A DNA stretch of 64,000 nt from Diadema setosum (lineage: Eukaryota; Echinodermata; Echinoidea; Diadematoida; Diadematidae), in assembly GCA_033980235.1 (NCBI GenBank), contig CM067062.1, positions 13,935,664-13,999,663 on the forward strand, in the 5' to 3' direction. Positions 13,484 to 28,442 of this stretch are shown here, one piece after another. Within the stretch, counting starts at the first letter, position 1, and every line of letters starts with the position of its first letter. A program made the translations under genes and the position numbers. The notes under the pieces were generated by a model. The model did not search any database and was not told where the DNA came from. It saw only the letters and a list, made by a program, of their open reading frames with translations.

Positions 13484-13550
13484 ATGGATAGAATACGCCT
13501 TGTCTGGATCGCCGTTCTCGTGGTTCTGGCCATCAAGCTGATTCCAGTGT
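13484..13550 (+). CDS. Exon 1: signal peptide (start codon)
   Basis: ATG at 13,484 has a G at -3 and at +4, a favourable initiation context. The frame encodes [19 protein letters not shown] followed by IPV: a basic start, then a hydrophobic core, as in a signal peptide. The exon ends in phase 1 at a GTAAGT donor, matching the phase-1 acceptor of the first EGF exon, with Ser at the junction. An in-frame upstream ATG at 13,409 would add a Gly-rich leader and is less likely. Linkage across the 18-kb intron is inferred from phase and from the need for a secretory start; transcript data would decide. Confidence 0.6.
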
Positions 13551-14557
13551 GTAAGTCAACATTATAATGCAAAGTTCACAAAGACCTGTATCTCCGTTCT
13601 TCTCAATTCTATGATAATCAGCAGGTGTCAAAAATCATTGCACTTGCAATCGATATTTTCTGATTGCAGTCTGTAGACCTGTAATAAAATAAAAGCCAAC
13701 GCTTTTTCTTTGGTACTCCATCCCCTTTGCCGAAATGGTTCACATTTTTTTTTTCTGTCCCAAGAGAAAAGCCTTTCACATACAGCTTAACCTTCCGAGT
13801 GACACATTGTACACGTGATTACCTGTCTACAGGGCCCCGTTTTATCAACATAAAAATTATATAAACGATTATAGATTTCCTTACCACACAGGCTGCCATA
13901 TAGACTTTGAATACAGTATATATTCATAAAATAGGGTCCAAGTCACACTGTGTGTAAAATCTGTGCACATTTTCACACATTGACACAGAAAGGCTTAATC
14001 AACTTCATCACAGTGCGGGATCACAGTACTGTAAGCAAATATACCTTTAATTTCATTTGATCGCGCATCCTACAATGACAAACACTAAGTTTTGTTTTCT
14101 TTATCAAGAATCACAACCCCAGTTAGATTGAAAAAAAAAAAACACGTCACGACATGCGTCATAAACGGATAGTAATAAAAAAAAAATTCTTCTCCGTTAA
14201 TATGAAGGAGAAAGAACAAAGAAATGATTGCACAAATTTTCATACCCGAGGAATGATAGGCTATCTTTTTTTTTCTTTCTTTTTTTTTGTCTACTTTTCG
14301 ATGGGGCTGATGATATAAGAACATTATTCTACATTTTTATTCAGGATTACAATACAATCATAGGAATATCATTTTTTTTTTTTTTGAAGTGCATATACGT
14401 CTATGCATAACGATGAATAAAAAGTTATTTAACCGTAAGTGAATTAGATAGAAAAGAATTAAATAGAACAATATATTTATATATACATAATCTTTATACA
14501 TAATAATATTAATATAATGTTATATAAATGTATATATACATATATATTGTTCTATTC

Positions 14558-14595
<38 letters not shown>

Positions 14596-15102
14596 GTATA
14601 TGATAACCGTTACAATCCTACAATGACAAACACTAAGTTTTGTTTTCTTTATCAAGAATCACAACCCCAGTTAGATTGAAAAAAAAAAACACGTCACGAC
14701 ATGCGTCATAAACGGATAGTAATAAAAAAAAAATTCTTCTCCGTTAATATGAAGGAGAAAGAACAAAGAAATGATTGCACAAATTTTCATACCCGAGGAA
14801 TGATAGGCTATCTTTTTTTTTCTTTCTTTTTTTTTGTCTACTTTTCGATGGGGCTGATGATATAAGAACATTATTCTACATTTTTATTCAGGATTACAAT
14901 ACAATCATAGGAATATCATTTTTTTTTTTTGAAGTGCATATACGTCTATGCATAACGATGAATAAAAAGTTATTTAACCGTAAGTGAATTAGATAGAAAA
15001 GAATTAAATAGAACAATATATTTATATATACATAATCTTTATACATAATAATATTAATATAATGTTATATAAATGTATATATACATATATATTGTTCTAT
15101 TC

Positions 15103-15152
<50 letters not shown>

Positions 15153-18100
15153 GTATATGATAACCGTTATTAAAAGCAAACGGTAAAATTCGAATATTTT
15201 AGTGCATATGATATAACCTTTCATAAGCGCAATATTTCTATAATATAGAACAGTGATACACGTGGTTGTTGTCAACTTAGTAATTTCTCCAATTCAAACT
15301 GACATTCCTCCGATAGCACATTGTTATTGTAGAATGTTAAGTCCGAAAAGATTATTGCTGAGGCAACGCCAAGCCATTTCGCTCGTCATCCTGCTTTTTT
15401 ACGGGATTCAAGAAAAAACAAACAAACAACAACAACAAAAACAACAACAGCAGCAGCAGCAGCTGGAAGGCAGACAAACTAATACGGTTTTTGTGCGTAG
15501 ATACATCACAATGGGGTATTTCCCTTTTAAATTGGCGGAAACTTTTACCTCATGAAATTGACAAATTATTCCCCTGTGATTCAAGAAAATGGCGCATGTC
15601 CGTATAATGTGACCACATTGAAGGGGGTCATCCTTACTACTTGAGCAAAGTGCGTGTCGTATAGGAGATATTTTTGTGTGTCAGCATGTTACATAATGGT
15701 CATTTTTTCGGTTTCTTTACCCAGGGTCGAGTATTCATGTATTTCTTTGTGAAGCGACTAACGGGTTTCAACGCACGCTTCCCCTCAGTGAGGCGTATCT
15801 ACAATCAAAAGAAAAGACCAAAAGTATCCGGGAATGAAATAAAGGTGCTACTCGTCAATGGCATATAAGATGACCCCAATTCGGGCGGAATCGCAATGAC
15901 AAATCATTGGCCCCGATCAGAATTGATGACTGAGGTAGCACTTCGACTTGCTACAAACGAAATTAATCTTACATACATGTGAAAGTTGTCAAAGTCACTC
16001 GTTTTCAACTGACTATCGCGTCAGGGCGGCTAATACAGTCTACACAAAATTGTTTGATGATTACGATGATTCGGTGAGAAAATTCATATAATTATCCATT
16101 ATCATTGCAATGTATAATCACTGTTGAGCTTAGCACCATCTCCAATGCCTTCATGATATGTTTCTCTGACACGATGCGGGTCACTGGCGCTGTTCTCCAA
16201 CCATAGGCCATACATCACCATGATTTACCATCTTGTCAAACCCATTGGGGTTGGCATTGTTCGAAATCATTCACTTCTACGTGTGTGTGACACCTGACGA
16301 TACCCGCCACACCCTCCTTTGAGCAAGAGGTACATAAAATGGGGCCTTTTTGCGTGGCGTGGTTGTCAGATAGGGTTTTTGCGAGCCCACTCATGAATAT
16401 TATATAATCTCTTCAGAAGTGGCAGATTGAAGTAAAATAATCGCAATAGGGATAAAAAGGATGCTCGGGAGCTTGAAGAGAATATGAAAAAAAAAATGAT
16501 GCCGTCGCTGCTTGCACTTATTTTGTTCGTTTGTGTGTTTCATTTTCCATCTTAGAAGATGGCTGGATAGCCCATATATTCAGCTACACTAGCTGGTCTT
16601 CCAGGGGTCCAGTTGGATATGAGGTCGGGCCACTTCACCGGGTTTAAACATTCTGCTCTTTGCGATGAATAAATGAAGTGGGATTTTTTTTTTTTTTTTT
16701 TTTTTTTTACATGCATGAATTGTAACTCTCTATAACACGCGGGACCTCCATTGTAATGTCCTATATCCAAGGGACAGAGTATTTTGCCTCTTTGATACCA
16801 GAAGGGATGCTATGATTACACACGACCATTCTCAGTGAGACTCGAGAATCGAGTCTCGGTATGCACGTTGTGATTTTGTGAATATGAGAATCACAAAATG
16901 CAGAGAGGAAGAGAAGAGCCAAAAAGGAGATTTTCTGTTCCTTTTTGCCTAGGTTGAATCATGCGACAACATGTTTGCTGTGACACAATCGTCCTCTAAA
17001 TAGGCCCTATAATGAACTATATAGTTTTGCTTCTTACACAACCACTTTCCCCATGTTATTCTATGCATCATTATTTTTTTTTTTCGTCAGAAAACATATA
17101 GACGGAAATATCAAATTTTGAATGCTTTCAACCCCCACCTCTTGTGCATGTATGTGTATTTGTGTAAAGAAGGAGAGAAACAAGAAAAACCCCATCTAGT
17201 TTGATTTCCATATTTTAGTGAACATGACGTATATTTATCTGGTATCACCGGTATTTTATGGTAAGGGGAAATTTTATTAAAAAAGGATAATAATACAAAA
17301 GAAATACTCACCGTGCTCTCAGCATGATATATTTTGCTATCACCCAGTAAATAACATCAAACATGTATCGAAATTATGAATGCTCCCAGTTTGAGCAACG
17401 CTCCCACGCCACCCGTCTAGAGAAAAATGCACGATGTTCCTTTGATGATAACGTCTGTGCATATAGGGTTCGAGTCACGCCTCCGCATCCTTGATATTAT
17501 CAGAATTGTGCATTCAAGTTTTTCTTGATCCACTGTGCACCTCTTTTCAAAGGTTTATAAATTTTGTACCGGGCTATATGTAGGAAACAGAGAGTTAACG
17601 TGGGTGATGGATACAGCACATGGTGGCAGCACCTCGGCACAGTCATGGATGGTCCAGGAATAGGCAGGGAGTACACTGTATAAACTTGACACAAAATGAA
17701 CATGAAATTGAAGTTTTAGAACGTAACTTATATAGTAATGATTAATATGTAGTAAAGGAAACATTTACCAGTAAAATCACAAGTTTTAAAGTAAGCATTA
17801 CGACCATAGAAACAATTTTAGGACGTTGAAAATATGATGTGATAACACGGAGGAAAGGAAAAGAAATTAAAGTGTCTATATGCAATTAGATAAAATTTTA
17901 GTGAGAGCAGCCCACAAAAAAGCTAATTTTAAGTTTATAGAGTGTACATCTAATAGAATACAGGTTCCTCTGGACTTATTCTATTATATACACATTACAT
18001 ACATAGAAAGTCATTTTAGGTGACACACTGATATGACTTTTACTCTCCTAATACATCGTCCAAAATGTAACACAATGTTGCTTTCTCACTACTCTCATTT

Positions 18101-21040
18101 CGATACAATATGTCATGTAGCTATCATAAGTGACCCAGGTTTCTATTTTGAGATTTTTTTTTTTTTTTGTTGACGGCACTTTGCGCTGTTCCCTCTCACA
18201 GACTATTACCGAATTTTAACTCAGAAAAGGGAAGCATTGCTATACGTGTTTTGAAATGACAAGAAGTGACCACAAAAGACGAGGCCGATATTTTTTTTCC
18301 ACCCTCTTTTGAGAGTTACGTGTTCGTCTAGAACTAATTGGTAGCTATAGGCCAAGTTCGCCTCTTGCTGAATCCCAGTGTGTAATCCCAGATGATTTTC
18401 ACAGTATTGTTATCCTGGCATGCAGTACAGAAACCTAGTTTTTACTCGATCCCACAATGAGTATCACGTTTAACCACTGACCCGTTCACAGATAACTAAA
18501 CCTGGCAAGGGAAATTCTATATAGTTACTGCCACGGCGGGACAAAAAATTATTTTGTAATATTCCGACTGTAAGCACTGTACGCTGTGCATGTTGTGCAA
18601 ATATGAAATTCCTCTCCAATATTGTTCAAGCAAATATATACATTCACAGTGATGAGAAATCTTGTATCGCAAATCAATGTCATTCTATAGGGACTGACCC
18701 ACGTTTCTGTTGGGACTAATGATATAGCATAAATGCATTATCACATTAGTCTACAGACCCGAAACTGGGATTTTGATTGGGGGGGGGGGGTACGGGAGGG
18801 GAAATAGTTGTTTTTTCTTTTCTTTTCTTTTCTCGCTTTCTTTAGGGAGTGCATCGATCTATCGGGGTAGGGTCCAGGAGGGGCATTGCCGTACTTTTTT
18901 TTTTCGAGTGGGGGTGGGGGGGGGGGGGGAATAATTATATTCAATCTTTTGAGGAAATGCGTAAGCGTGGGATCATTATCGTATAGCTACCGAGCAGCAG
19001 GGGGAGGGTTCAGGAGGGAGTAGTAGTTCCCCTAGCTCCAACTAGGGAGCTGTAGCACTTGGATGAAAATTCAACGATCTGGTGCACACTTATGGTGAAA
19101 TATATTTTCAAAATTTTCAATAAAAAAGTAAAACGATGCATTGGTTATTTATTTAAATTGCAGTGGAATAAAAACTGAATCCCACTGTTGCGGTACTGAC
19201 CCTGCCCCCTCCCCCCCCCCCCGGGGGGGGGGGGGAGGGCTTAATTTGTACGGACGCTCAAGTGATTTGTTGTGCAAAACTGTCGTACTCGCTATAAGTT
19301 TTTTTATCTTGTATTTTTCTTTATTTAAGAAAAAAAACTTTTTAGTGTAATAACCCCCATGTAACAACCTCCATTTCAGTCCATTTGATGATTCTGTTGG
19401 TTTGTTTGTTTACTTGTTTGGCCCACGTGTTTTTGTATGTGGGCCATGGCAGAACCCCTTTTTTTTCATCCACCTGTAATCATTCGCAATTTTTACTTTT
19501 AAATCGGTACTTTCAATTTACTGACTGCTTGTAATTCTTACATTGTTTAAGAAAGCATGTAGGGTTTTTTGTTTTGTTTTTCACTATTTATCAACTGCAT
19601 ATGAAAATCCCTTGCACAATGTAGTACGTGAATGCTTGTATAAATTTACATGGGTAGTTCTTCTTAAAACTGTCATACACCGACATTGACTTCAAATTTA
19701 TCGACCTTGAATTCTAATCAAGAATGGCAATATTATTCTGAATGTTTTGATGCTAGTATATTGTGGTTCTAATCAGAGTTTGACTGATCACAAATTAATA
19801 TTCAATGTTGTTTTCTATATACTACAATCAAGCACTAATCTTAAATGAAAGCATGATTTCTTGTTTGTTTGTTTGTTTGTTTGTTTTAATCTCAAGTTCA
19901 TGAAGAAACGTGTTTCAAAAATTGTTAATTGACATTTATGAAGTATCATATTTTGCAACATCATTTTCACTGTGTCTCAAAGAACGTTTGTTTTGAAAAA
20001 AAAAATCTGCAGAAATAAAGTAAGACAAAATGAATGCACTCTTTACCAATAATTTATTGAACGTTGATGAACATAGCGTTACAGTCTAGTATCATACTCG
20101 CTACAAATAGACAAACCAAAAATTCACATGCCGTGAAAATGAGTGCTATTTAGTATTCTAAAAACAGAAAGGTGTGTTTGTTTTCATTTTCCGTCCTACA
20201 AGATCGATGAATAGCCCATATTCACCCGCACTAACAGGTCCTCCCGAGGGTTCAGTTTTGAGTATATGAGGCAGACCACTTCACCATGCAGGGGGGGGGG
20301 GGGGGGTTCATAAAGCTGTTCGTAAAGTTACGAACGACTTACGAGAGACTGGTGATCAGTTCTTGTGCTGAGTTATGGAAATTCTGATAAGTAAAGCACA
20401 TCAGAACTGATCACCAGTTGCTCGTAAGTTGTTCGTAACTTTACGAACAGCTTTATGAAACAGGGCCCAGGTTATGCAACCTGCTCCTTGCGATGAATGG
20501 ATGAAATGGGATCTTGAACGTGCGTGGGTTGTGGCTCGATATTTGACTCGAATGTACACGGAACCACCATCAAATAATGCCCTGTCTTATCTGAAGAAAA
20601 TGTGAAATGTTATTCACCTGAATCTATTGCCGATCTCGCGATGACGTGCACTTGTTCGTACCCATTGTGGAACTTGTTATCATTCCGTCGATGTCTGCGC
20701 TGGCTAAAAAGGAAAATCAGATATCTTTGAATGATCGCGTGAATAAAGGATGTGCCCTATTTATCCAAAACACGCACGCCAAGAGTCATTGCTCGTTTGC
20801 TGCGCGTTTCTGTATATCGTGGCATGTGAAAAAAACAAGAGTACGGGTTGAGCAGATGACGGTGCTTGACACAATGTTTTTTAAGGTAATTTGGCAAAAT
20901 GTATACACGAACTGCAGCAATGTACCCACGTGTCATTCATCTTTATCATTATCAATCACAAAGACAAGCGATGAAATTTTTGATAAAAGTGATCTACAAA
21001 TCATTCTGACAAGACAATGACAAGATAATTTGTCCGCGTA

Positions 21041-21094
<54 letters not shown>

Positions 21095-23932
21095 GTTTCC
21101 ACTAAAAACACTCAAGGGAGTTAGAATTGTACAACATAAACAGTGATGAATGACATTATTCTCTCTTTAATAATTTTCATTTAAGATTGTCTGCAGATTG
21201 CAGCAGCTATAGCATAATCAGACAAGCAAACAACTTCAAAATTTATCTGAAAGTTGAACTATTTTGCCTGAAGGGAATGAAATACGATTACTTCTTGGTA
21301 TCCCTTTTACCTTCTTCAATCAATATCTATAAATATTATCCACGTTTTTTTAACGGCAATCTTAATAATGAGCATTATGAAGTGACTTGAATTATAGTCA
21401 TGACCAAGAAAGTTACATGACTTGTATGTTATAATTAAATGCATGATCCACATCTACAATCTAAGATGAAAGTCCTTTCTAAATTTGTTTTCCAATATTG
21501 TTCAATTGTATTTTGAAATAAAGGCATTTACGTTAAAAAAAGCAATCTGTATTTGATGAAAATACTATGAAAGGTTATATTGTGTTGGATATTTACGGCA
21601 AATGAAAATGCAAAATAGAGAGGCGTATCTCTAACACGAATCTTTGCTCCTGATATATTGCCAATGTCTCCTTTTATTCTGCTAATAGAAATAACAGACA
21701 TTCACACATACAACATGCACTGAAAATAAATGTATACAAACATACACCGTATATGATTGTATATAAATAACACACGCGAGCATTTCGTGTATTTTAACAA
21801 AGGACTTCCTGAACTTTTCAGGATTACACTATTTCGAGTGATGTTGTTGTTTTTACTACTGTGTCAAAATAATATATATATATTACACAATGTACAAAAA
21901 TATATTATACGTATATAGTACGAAGAAAGGGAGGATTGCCCATTCAGCCGTACTTATAAAATACAACTGTTATTTCCACGGGGCCCTCATCATTAACCAT
22001 ACAAAGTAATTCAATGTTTGTATAAACATAAAAAGATACTCAATGAAAACATTTACAGATACAGAAACTCTGCAATAATTAAAGAATGACGACAAAGTGT
22101 GTCGGCTTGTTGTGACACAATAACAACAGTAATGATACTAATAGAGTCAAGGGTTTCACATTGTGACCACCGTGTGCGTTCAACAACGGCAAATCAGCTT
22201 TTTAGATAATTTCTTTTCTTTTCTTTTTTTGTGTGGGATTTAGAGACAATTGGCGTTGATGTGCAGTATGTACACAATAAAGAGACTATCACACCTGTCC
22301 TTGCTTATCAGGTCAATGATATCTATTTTGACCAAAACATGAACTCACCTAACTCGGACATTAGCGTGATATATCTTGTGAAACATGCCGAAGTGATATA
22401 ACATAAGAAATAAAGAAAAATAAACACGGCTGTACATTAATAGAGAAAGTGTGGCTGTTCAACCAAATGGTCTCTCTCTCTCTCTTTCTCTCTCTGTATA
22501 TGTGTATCATATGTACAGTATATAAATATTTATGTATGAATATACATACCTATATAATATACATCTACATTTAGTGTAATATAATGTACTATACTATAAT
22601 ATAACATAATATAATGTAATATAATATGATAATATAATATGATATGATATAATATGATAATATAATATGATATAATATAATATAATATAATATGATATAA
22701 TATAATGTAATATAATATAATATAATATGATATAATATAATATAATATAATATAATATAATATAATATAATATAATATGATATACTAAATTATATAATTA
22801 ATGTACCTCTAATCTTTCATGTGTCATTATATGCTCGTAGTCTCTCAATATCGAACAACGCCTTTCACCGAAAGACAATATTAATCAAGCTGAAGTTTTG
22901 TTGGTGGGTGGCGGGGGTACTTCCAATGTACCCTTATAGACTTTGGAAAGAGAAAGAAAGAAAAAAGAGTGTTGCTTTTTTATTCGGCATGCCTGCTTCA
23001 AACTGATGAGATAACTCCAGATGAATTTTGATTTGAAAAGTGATCTGATACATTTTCATGGTCCTCCAAGCTGAACTATAATTATGCACGAAAATATCTA
23101 CTGAGATATTGTTTGCACAGTTTAATACAAGGTATATAGTCAAGAAAATACTTCTAGGGAAAGAACAGAAAATGAACGCGTCCTCTTCTGTTTCGAATTG
23201 TTTCTCAGACAAAACTCAGCGTGTAACTCGAGGCAGTGTCATTTAAGTTGATTCTTCGTTGTCTGTCATTTGAAATGGTTGAGGACACGCATTCAGAAGA
23301 AAAAAGGCACACATAAAAGGACAACACAAAGAGGGAAAGGATTTTCTTGCGGTCAGGTCTGTAGTCACATGAATGCACACATTATAGAACAACACAAAGA
23401 GATGATCCGGATCTAAAGCGTATTACGTCACAAAATGTGCCGACGTCGTATGTTTTTGCTGTTCCTAAATTTTAATGTAAAGAAGACAGTCTCCGTTTTA
23501 TTTATAGAGGCGGATGTCGAAATCCTTGACAGCTCTTCTTGACAGTCTGTCAATTAAAAAGATAAATGAACGTACAAACAAACATAGAAAACCACTTATT
23601 AAGTCTTCATTCGTCCGACGAAGGTTGTGGTTTTCTCTTTTTCAAAGAAAGACATCAACTTGTATAGGGTGCAGAGATCTTATTCACTGCAATGAAAACA
23701 ATGTTCATTTCGTCCATAGAGCGGGCTTGAAAGCACTTGTTGACAGTCTGTCAATTCAAAAGAAAACGCAAAAAACCCCAAAACGAACAAACAACATAGA
23801 AACGCCTCATAAAGTCTTTATTTGCTAAGCGACCGTTTGGTTTTTCTCTTTTTCAAAAAATGAACTTCGAATTATTTGGAACAAAAAGAAGATTCGTATA
23901 AGGTGCAAAAGCCCGCAATTAATTATATCATT

Positions 23933-23981
<49 letters not shown>

Positions 23982-23997
23982 TACACATCTATACATG

Positions 23998-24092
<95 letters not shown>

Positions 24093-27000
24093 TAGAATCA
24101 AAAATAAAACTGAAACCAAGTTCTTGCAGTACTATCACACGTATATATCAAACATTTACTGTGAACCTAGAGTTACGGCTGTCTTCTTTGATATGTGATC
24201 TCTTTTATGGTATTTTATGGCCTTTATAATCATATCATTCTGCTTTTCCGCCTTTTATTTGAAATTTAAACATTTTCTTTTGTGTATTAAGTTGTCGAAT
24301 ATTCCCTTCTGATTTTATGGATACTTAAGACATTTTGATCTGTTCCATCAAATCTTTCTCCAACAATGGATTAGGCAGCGAAATTCAGAAGTATACCAAT
24401 GTAATGATATTAAGAAGGTGATAAATTCTGCATAAAAAATCTCCTGAGTGCATGGACTTAAAGGGGAAATCCAGTCCAAATATAAGTTAGTCTGATAAGA
24501 AGAGTAAAATATTACGAGTTCATCGGTATAATTTTGATCGAAATCGGATGAAAAATATAAGGAAGTTATGACATTTTGAAGTTTCGCTATTTTGGGGGGA
24601 AACAGTTCTTGAACAGTTTTATGGAAATAGCAAAGTGAGCATGTCATTCCCTTACAACTTACCATATAGATTCTACATAAAATTTTGAAATTTCCAGTTT
24701 TTCATTCAAACGCTTTTATACCCGACGCTCAAATTCTCATATATCTAATTGATCACTTATTCTGAAGTTATTCAACCAGGAATAACATAACGTTTCAGAC
24801 TTCAACGACAGAAACATTGAATTTTCGTCATTTTTTAGTACACAATCAATGGAAATTTGTGAGGGTGTGACATGGTTAGCTCACTCATTTGCATATTCAT
24901 ATCCACTGTACAAGAACTGTTTTGCAGAAATTAGCAAAACTTCAAAATGTCATAACTTCCTTATTTCTTATCCGATTTCAGTCAAATGTTTCACCGTTGA
25001 ACTTTTAAGATTTTACTCTTTTCTATCAGACTAACTTATATTTAGAGTGGATTTCCTCTTTAAAAGGGAAATCCAGAAACGTTGAATTTTCGTCATTTTT
25101 TTTTCTTTGTACACGATCCATGGAAAATTGTGAGGTTATGACATGGTTGGCTCACTCGTTTGCGTATTTATATCCACTGTACAAGAACTTTTTTGCTGAA
25201 ATTAGCAAAACTTCAAAATATCATAACTTCGTTATTTTCATCCGATTTCAGTCAAATGTTTCACCGTTGAACTCGTAAGATTTTACTCTTTCGTATCAGA
25301 TTAAATTAAAGTTGGACTGGATTTCCCCTTTAATGGATCGTGGTCTCACTGGGCCTCTATCCCTTTCAGGAGATCACCGACTCTACAGATGCCTAAGAAA
25401 TATGCCCTAACCACATTGAAAAAAAAAAAACAATATGCCTCTCATGGAACTTAAAGGTACAGTTTGCCATTGAGAGCATTGAAAAATGTTCGAGATATTA
25501 CATTTGATGGGTATGTGTAGGTCAGTTTTAGCACAAACCATCCTACCATGTGAACATTTTGCTATAAAGCCTAAAATGTAAGAGTATTGCACGATTTTTC
25601 TCAATAAACCAAAACTGTAGACGGTTTAGTCTAGAATATAACTGTTGTTCAAATTTTGTATAAATTTAACAATAACTTAACATTTATCACATTTTTATAA
25701 CTTTTTTTTACATTGGTTGTTTCTATTTCGAATTACCAACATTTCAGAATTATTTGAAAGCACAAAGCTTTTGTTTCGTCTGCAAATGGTAAATTATATG
25801 CCTTAAATTGTGAACACTGAGTCAAGGAAGTTAACGTTATATATGGCAGAACTCGCTGACCACGTCAGTATTAGATTTTCCTCTTTCTTTGGGCACTGAC
25901 ATAAGTCTGTTTCTCTTAGCTTTCTCTGTTTGTTATCCTTGTCTCCTTATTGACGTCGGAGTCTTCCCTTTTTTGTTTGTTTCATTCTAGCAATTTGAAA
26001 AGAAAATGTGCTTTGCTGGGGTTTATTTCGACAAAACACACGAAAGGAAAGCATGAGTGTGGAAACAATACTACCATGCCACTCCTCAACAATAGCTTGG
26101 GCAAACTGTTGAAGTTGGCCACTTAATAATGACGCTTTTCAAGCAAATTCCGAAGATTTGGGACGATTACCTACGTTTGTTTAGATTCCCTTTGATGGGA
26201 GAGAAGGCAAACACCACGCCTTTGCTGCAGGCGCAGAAACATACCAACACGAGCAAGCGTGGCGCACAGACCGCATGATGTCCCATTTTAGTCATTGAGA
26301 AAAAAAAAAGTAATTTGCATTCGAAGTGCTGCTTATCAAAGGGAATATTAATTCACTGGCGACAATGTAAACTGAATTGAGTGTTTGTATAATCTCCAAA
26401 GGTTCTTCTTGTGGGATAGCCCTAGATTTTATAACATCAGAATGCTATTCTCTTGCACAACTTAATTTACGTCATTTTCCTTGTCGTCGATGTTACAAAA
26501 GTTTTCTCGTCAGGGAATATAAGTGGACTATACGTGGTATCATCACGTTGTTAAATCGAAACACAAATTACACATTAAGCCTCGTGCACAGGTGTGATAA
26601 TAATGATCATATATATAGAACGTGGATAATAAAATCCAGATAAGCCATTGGAGGTGCTAAACACCCTCATTCTTCCTACATTTTGATTGTTGTTAGTTTA
26701 CTTTCCATATTATGTTTGTTGATGTGGGAGTGGAGGGCGGGGGGTTAATGTGTGCACAGTGATGTACTGTGTCATTCCAAGCATATGGTTTTTTTTTTTA
26801 ATGTATATATAATAACGGTCAATATTTTGTACAGCATTCTGTGTCAGTTAAGCGGACTTTATCCTTGACGTCATGAGCAACAACAACAAAAAAGACCACT
26901 AATGGCAACAATTAGGCAGAGATATGAAATAATTTCATTATCAACGTGTTCGTGGGATGATTTGTCTCAATACTATTTTGTAGCTATTGAATTTCCCGTT

Positions 27001-28397
27001 TATGTATAATAACCGCAAGACAACATTATAAATCCCTTAATTTGCTGTTAATATTTGTTAAGCTATTTTCTCAAAGCCAAGCTACTTCTGTATGTTTCGG
27101 TCTTCTATACAAGATTTATTATCAATGTTCAAAGTCGTAAATTTGTACTGAAGTCATGCATGACTTCCTCTCACCTGAATATTAGGTAAACGCAGTCATG
27201 CATATTATTACCATAAATCCTATCATTTGTCTTTGTTTGTAGATACGCAGGCTTGTGGTTTGATCTGAATGTGATTTCTTGCAGAGTATTATTTTAGATA
27301 GTTTCGTTTCTCTCATTTTGTTACGGAATGTGGGACTGATATAGTTTTGTTGAACATAACCACATCCTTATTTGCAATCAGGTGTGTCAAGGATTGGTAA
27401 AATAAATATCATTAAAAAGACACATAAAACAAAGTGAAATCAACTTCTTTTTCTCCATGACGGGCGTGTGCTGTTCTTGATTCTATTCATAGAAGACGCA
27501 CTATACCATGGCAGTGTTACTTTGCCCAACTTAAGGCGAAGGCTATACGCATTGGTGAAACACAAGCGTCATTCTGTTGTATTCAGACGGCAATGACCCT
27601 CATCATTTGAAGATCCGCCGAGGTTCGGGGCTTCTCGTTAACCAAATATACTGGCGTGGTACTAAAATGATATACCCCCATACACACACTCAGACTTACA
27701 CACATGATGGATTGAGAAATGATACGATTTTAAGTTTATCTATAAATCCTGACCTGACCCCAAAAGCTGACTGTCCCTGCAATGAATAACACGCACAATG
27801 AATTATTCTTATAAAAAGCTTCATGTCTACGAATTTAACGCATTGATGTTCCATGACAATGCTCTTGCAATTTATTTTATCTTATCTAATTATTGTAATT
27901 ATACTGTATATGTATATGTACGTATGTTTTTCTTACCTAACATGTCCCACGGTAAGCTTGCCATTCACCTTTTCTGCGATGGAGATGTTGATACAGCGGG
28001 GAATGTGGCGCATTAATCTTGTTTAGGAATGACATGTATATGTTTACATGAACGATTCATCAATATGAATACCATCTTATGTACACCCTCAAACACAAAC
28101 ACGTATGCATGTATAATACTTTATGATACAATAAATGATAGTTGTATCTTAATCAAATTTGTACCTTTTACTAAGTATATTGTAAACTGACTGTTTTGGG
28201 TGCACCAGGTGGGTTGGGGAGGATGGCCCGAGGGCCCAAGTCATTTAGTTGGCTTATTCCAGGCCCGGCCTGCCCAACCTGGTGCACCCTTGCTTACCTC
28301 TCCAGTGTATGTTCTGATTTCGAAAAAAGAATTAACATGATATTTGTGATTGAAAGCCGAATAAGTAATGATAATAATAATGATGATGATGATGATG

Positions 28398-28442
<45 letters not shown>

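Noticed and set aside
23514..23828. 104-codon frame with internal peptide repeat
   Set aside because: The peptide repeat reflects a DNA-level tandem duplication; no start context, no domain.
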